The notes beneath the pieces were generated by a model. That model did no database searches. It saw nothing but the letters and a program-made list of their open reading frames with translations, and had not been told where the DNA came from. From Acorus gramineus (lineage: Eukaryota > Streptophyta > Magnoliopsida > Acorales > Acoraceae): a stretch of DNA of 64,000 nucleotides. This document shows, one piece after another, positions 60,316 through 64,000 of the stretch. Both the position numbers and the translations under genes were made by a program. The stretch is taken from assembly GCA_030737835.1 (NCBI GenBank), contig CM060857.1, forward strand, positions 4,095,279-4,159,278. Direction: 5' to 3'. How positions within the stretch are numbered: the first letter of the stretch is position 1; the number at the start of each line of letters is the position of its first letter.

Positions 60316-61089
60316 GGGAGAATGACCAAAAAAAATCTTTAAAAAGTTAGAAATACCCAAATCAGTCACTTTTAAACATTATACCTAAAAAAGTCTCATT
60401 TTATAATTTTGGAAGCATAAAAGACTAATCTACTCTTATGTAATTTAATGCTTAACATCCCTTTAACCCTTATTAGGTTATTCTAAACCAAAAAAATATA
60501 TTTCTTACAAAACAACAATTTATCTCTATATGACCCCTTAGAGGTTATATTATTATATATCATATTGTGTGTTTCTTATATATATATCTTACCTGATGTT
60601 GTTTATTATTTTTCATTTTGTATAATCATAATATGTAATTTAAATTTGTGTTGCACCATAATGCAGGAGATGATATTTTAATATTCTAAATGCTTATGCA
60701 CATTTTTTTTGCTTGGCTATTCACATATTTTAATGGTGTTATTAGTGCATATCCATTTTTTAAAAGAAGCATCAACACTTAATAGAGTTCATCATAAAAA
60801 AACTCAAATTATATTACACATATATTACAAAATCCACTTAATCATAAAGAATCTAGAATAAAAAAAAATTCTATATGAGAATATGTGAAATATATTAACA
60901 AAATTAAGAGGGTGAAATATTATAACAAAGTTGAGATGTATGAAACGTATAAAGGAATTAATTACATAAAGGTAGGTTAGTCTTTTGTATTTCCAAAATT
61001 GTGAAATGAGATTTTTTTAGGTATAATTTTAAAAAGTGACTGATTTGGGTATTTCTCACTTTTGAGAGATTTTTTTTTATCATTTTCCC
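60316..61089. mobile_element. Mutator-like non-autonomous element (774 bp, ~125-bp TIRs)
   Basis: The target duplication ATTTATCTA is perfect, 9 bp, at 60307-60315 and 61090-61098. Inverted repeats of about 125 bp: left GGGAGAATGACCAAAAAAAA...AGAAATACCCAAATCAGTCA, right (reverse complement) GGGAAAATGATAAAAAAAAA...AGAAATACCCAAATCAGTCA. No transposase inside; AT-rich middle. A 9-bp duplication with long TIRs is characteristic of MULEs. Confidence 0.85.
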
Positions 61090-61665
61090 ATTTATCTATG
61101 TAATATTAATGTAACAATGAAAAATAAAAATTAAAAATTGCTAGGGATATGATTTTATCTTGCTTAAAAACGTTAGGTTTTCATCCAGAAATAATGGGAG
61201 GGAGGTGTAGAGGCTTAAAATTTAGTCAAACCTATATCTTCATATCATAACTTATTCTATCTCTATTTAATCTATTATTGTTTTATCGTATCATATCATA
61301 TAATCTTATTAAATCAAATTGTATCATTTGAATAATTTTAAAATTTAAAAAAATACTATTAGATTAGATTGTATTATTGAACAATTTTAAAATTTAAATA
61401 AATCTAATCATATTAGCCATTAAACAATTATTTAAAAGATAAAAAAAAAATAAAAATATTGGATCACATAATTCTTTTAATAAGTAAGTAATAGATGTAT
61501 ATATACTCGGTTAAACTTTTCCCTATAAAATTGGGAAATGGTTTGACTATAAAAAATGAAAAAAAAATCTTTTGGAGAAACTTATTTTGCAATAAATTGT
61601 AAATCTATGAAATTATTCAATTAAGTTGGCCTGAAGCAGGACCCAACCCAGCCTGTTTTGAAAAT

Positions 61666-62008
61666 GGAAAATGATATATTCAACCCCTTGTGCAGTCTAT
61701 ACCGTTCTTTTCTATTAAAAAAATGATATTCTCACACTGAAATACATGTTGTTACATCAGGTGAAGCATATACTGTGATACATTAGTGTATTTTTTTGTG
61801 TTGAAAAAATAATAAATTTTTTTTACATCATACTCTATAATAGAACCCCATACATAATGATAGTACAATTAATATATACTACGCTACTATAGTGTATGTG
61901 ATTGTAAAATGAACTGCAAAATGGACTGATGAGTGTATCAACCCTCAAAATGGAAAATAATAATTGACTAATAGGTATATCAGCGCTCAAATGCAATACA
62001 CACTACAC
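61666..62008. mobile_element. 343-bp insertion with 9-bp target duplication
   Basis: TTTGAAAAT is duplicated at 61657-61665 and 62009-62017; copy 1 of the block has it once (24801-24809), a direct empty site. The left end GGAAAATGATAT resembles the inverted right end of the element at 63082-63332 (GGAAAAAGATAC), hinting at one Mutator-like family. Clear inverted repeats are not visible. Confidence 0.7.
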
Positions 62009-62121
62009 TTTGAAAATATGTTCACGGCCCAGAGGAGGTCCAACTAGGATCAAACCCATCCTGGGCCCAGCCCGGCCCGGCCCATGACCACCTCAACCCA
62101 TCTGACTTTGGAATATCACAT

Positions 62122-63001
62122 AGGCGTGTCTATCCCCACAAAGACTTTTTCTTACCCCACTAATAAAAAAAAAAAAAAAAAAACGGTGTTTTGTTATTCC
62201 TATCGATCTGGCGAGGTCGACCAAACTTAGTCGTCATTTTAAGTTTTCGGTGATCAAACTTGGTCGTTATTTCATATTTTGAGCGACATAACCTGGTCGT
62301 AATTTCATGTTTCAAGCGACCGAACTTGGTTGAACAGAATTTGTAATAAAGTTTTTATTTTTTTTTTTCTTGAAAACTTAATCCCATGATGTGTATCCTC
62401 CTTGGATCTTTCATGCCACTCCAAGTCTGAGTTGTAATGTGGGGAGAATCAATTATTATTCTTAAATATAGAACATAAGAACAATTTTTTTACATAAGTG
62501 ATGGATAAATTTTTAAAAGCTAAATATAAAATGTGTTTGGATCAACTGGTAGGTTTTTTTTGTTTTTAAACAAAGAATCCGCTTAACTACGAATTCAAAC
62601 GAAGCTTAAAAATGATATATATTTGTCTAATAAGATATTTTTCTATAAAAATTTGAATTAATTGAAAGTATACCTACTTACATTTTTTTCAGTCTTTTAG
62701 TTGTTATTTGGATAAAAGAATAAATGTAGAATATGATGGATAAACTCAAAAATTTATTTGTTTACAAAGAACATGTAAATATAATTCTGGACCTTGTTCG
62801 ACTAATTTCGGTCGCCCAAAATCTGAAATGGCGACCAATTTTGGTCGCCCAAAACCTGAAATGACGACTAAGTTCGGTCGTCCAAAACCTGAAATGGCGA
62901 TCAAGTTCGATCGACCTGGATTGGTGGGAACAGCCAAACACCGATTTTTTTTTTTTTTTATGGTGGGTTAAGTGAAACGTTTGGTGGGGATAGCCGCGCC
63001 C
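62122..63001. mobile_element. Mutator-like element with subterminal GGTCG repeats (880 bp)
   Basis: The 9-bp target duplication has one mismatch: ATATCACAT at 62113-62121 and ATATCAGAT at 63002-63010. Ends are inverted: AGGCGTGTCTATCCCCAC left, GGGCGCGGCTATCCCCAC as the reverse complement of the right. Inverted similarity continues ~200 bp inward through an A run and several ~40-bp units of the type GGTCGCCATTTCAGGTTTTG followed by GGCGACC. No transposase. Confidence 0.8.
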
Positions 63002-63081
63002 ATATCAGATGGGGGTCTTATTTTGTAGATCTCTAATGCCTATTGAGTTCCAGATTTATAATTTATTTATTTATACAGCAG

Positions 63082-63332
63082 CACTGATACGCAGTCTCAT
63101 TTGCAACTCCGTTTGCAGTCTGATATTATAGTGTATGGCTTGTATCATAGTGTATGGCATGATTTCTTTTTATTTCTTCGACTATAAAGAAAATACACTA
63201 TTATATCTCAGTATATACATCATTTTATATAACATCATACATTTTAAAGGGAATGTATGATTTAAAAAAATAAGATAAAATTAGTATGAACTGCAATTGG
63301 AGCTGCAATGAAGACTGTATGTATCTTTTTCC
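63082..63332. mobile_element. MITE with degenerate inverted ends (~250 bp)
   Basis: Left GATACGCAGTCTCATTTGCA ACTCC and the reverse complement of the right GATACATACAGTCTTCATTG CAGCTCC are similar. The flanking ATACAG is repeated on both sides (63073-63078 and 63333-63338). Absent from copy 1 of the duplicated block. Exact ends uncertain. Confidence 0.55.
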
Positions 63333-64000
63333 ATACAGTGAATGATATTTATGATTTATAGCCTCCAACAAGCAATGATCTCAACCTGTCAGTTATTTAT
63401 AAAACAATTTGTACCAAACTTATATAAATTTCTCCGGATCAATTTCATTTTTTTATGAAAACATATCAATATCTATATTATATTTTTTAAAAAAAATGTT
63501 CAATATGCAAAAATGACTGCAAGAATGATTAGTCTCCAATTGGATGTGAGATTGGGGAGATGTTTAGATTTTAAAAATCCTTTTAAAAGCATTATTTAGA
63601 CAGATTTTCAAATGCAGAGAACTTACCACGCAAAAGCACAAACATCATTTGAATCCGCGTTTGATTTTTGAAAACACAAATCCCACCTAAACACATATCC
63701 AAACAAGTTCTCAAACATAAACAATACCTCTCTCTCTCAAATGTAAAACTAAGTACAAATCCGTCTAGCTGATCATAAACACAATATATAAGATAAATTA
63801 ATACAACAAAACACACACAACCACACCTGCAATACCAAACCATATATTAGTATACATCATAACCCAACCCTCACAAATCCTTTAATAACCTCATACCAAC
63901 CATCAAATCCAAGGAAGAGCCATGCAAAAGTAGTATCTAAATATATATATAACAACACTCAAAACAAACTAACACTACTAACAAGTAACAAGTACCCTAA

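Larger units (their letters stand above)
61612..63990 (+). repeat. Segmental duplication, copy 2
   Basis: Same order and orientation as 24765-25870 but expanded by at least three insertions (61666-62008, 62122-63001, 63082-63332). The match continues to the right edge of the window (CCATCAAATCCAAGGAAG..., AAAAGTAGTA), so the duplicated region probably extends beyond it. Confidence 0.85.

Overview
This is nuclear DNA of a flowering plant, probably a eudicot. Introns are GT-AG and the background is AT-rich. There are two conserved multi-exon plant genes and many LTR retrotransposons, SINE/LINE pieces and Mutator-like miniature elements. I cannot name the species.

Region by region. (1) 1-8185 is the 3' part of a large Ty3/gypsy-type element (element A): internal DNA, polypurine tract and a 2.4-kb 3' LTR. 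Antisense to the element lies a five-exon gene, intact as far as I can read it, for a plant mobile domain (PMD) + coiled-coil protein (1347-4788). The first 116 bases are the end of an LTR from an unrelated family. (2) 8186-26320 is host gene space. It holds gamma-SNAP (+, nine exons), a plastid-type aldo/keto reductase (-, ten exons, two with GC donors; the two stop codons are about 200 bp apart) and a small secreted Pro/Ile-repeat protein (-). Old SINE, LINE and MITE copies sit in introns and spacers. (3) 26321-31606 is AT-rich spacer with repeats. (4) 31612-59281 is one nested stack. A Ty1/copia element (-, target duplication TTTTC) carries a Ty3/gypsy Tat-type element (element B, +, 31711-53013, target duplication GATAC) inside its 3' LTR. 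Element B carries two solo LTRs of a third family (-, target duplications GTGAA and AGCAT). Its own 5' and 3' LTRs supply the occupied and empty versions of the first solo-LTR site. (5) 59282-64000 is spacer with a ~350-bp tandem repeat (its first unit split by the copia insertion), two Mutator-like elements with 9-bp target duplications, and a second copy of the block that flanks the small secreted-protein gene at 24.8-25.9 kb.

The most notable shared design is that both gypsy elements, A and B, carry an antisense PMD + coiled-coil gene between the end of pol and the 3' LTR. In A it is readable as a complete spliced gene of about 1030 residues. In B it is broken by frameshifts, stops and a solo LTR, but it keeps a strong antisense TATA box of its own and an apparent 5'-UTR intron. 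The LTR of A also carries two arrays of one 27-bp unit in inverted orientation on either side of its TATA box; a third array lies in the internal DNA.

Exon boundaries, frames, target-site duplications and motifs were read by hand from the sequence. Family assignments rest on recognised motifs. No alignment, expression data or database search was available.
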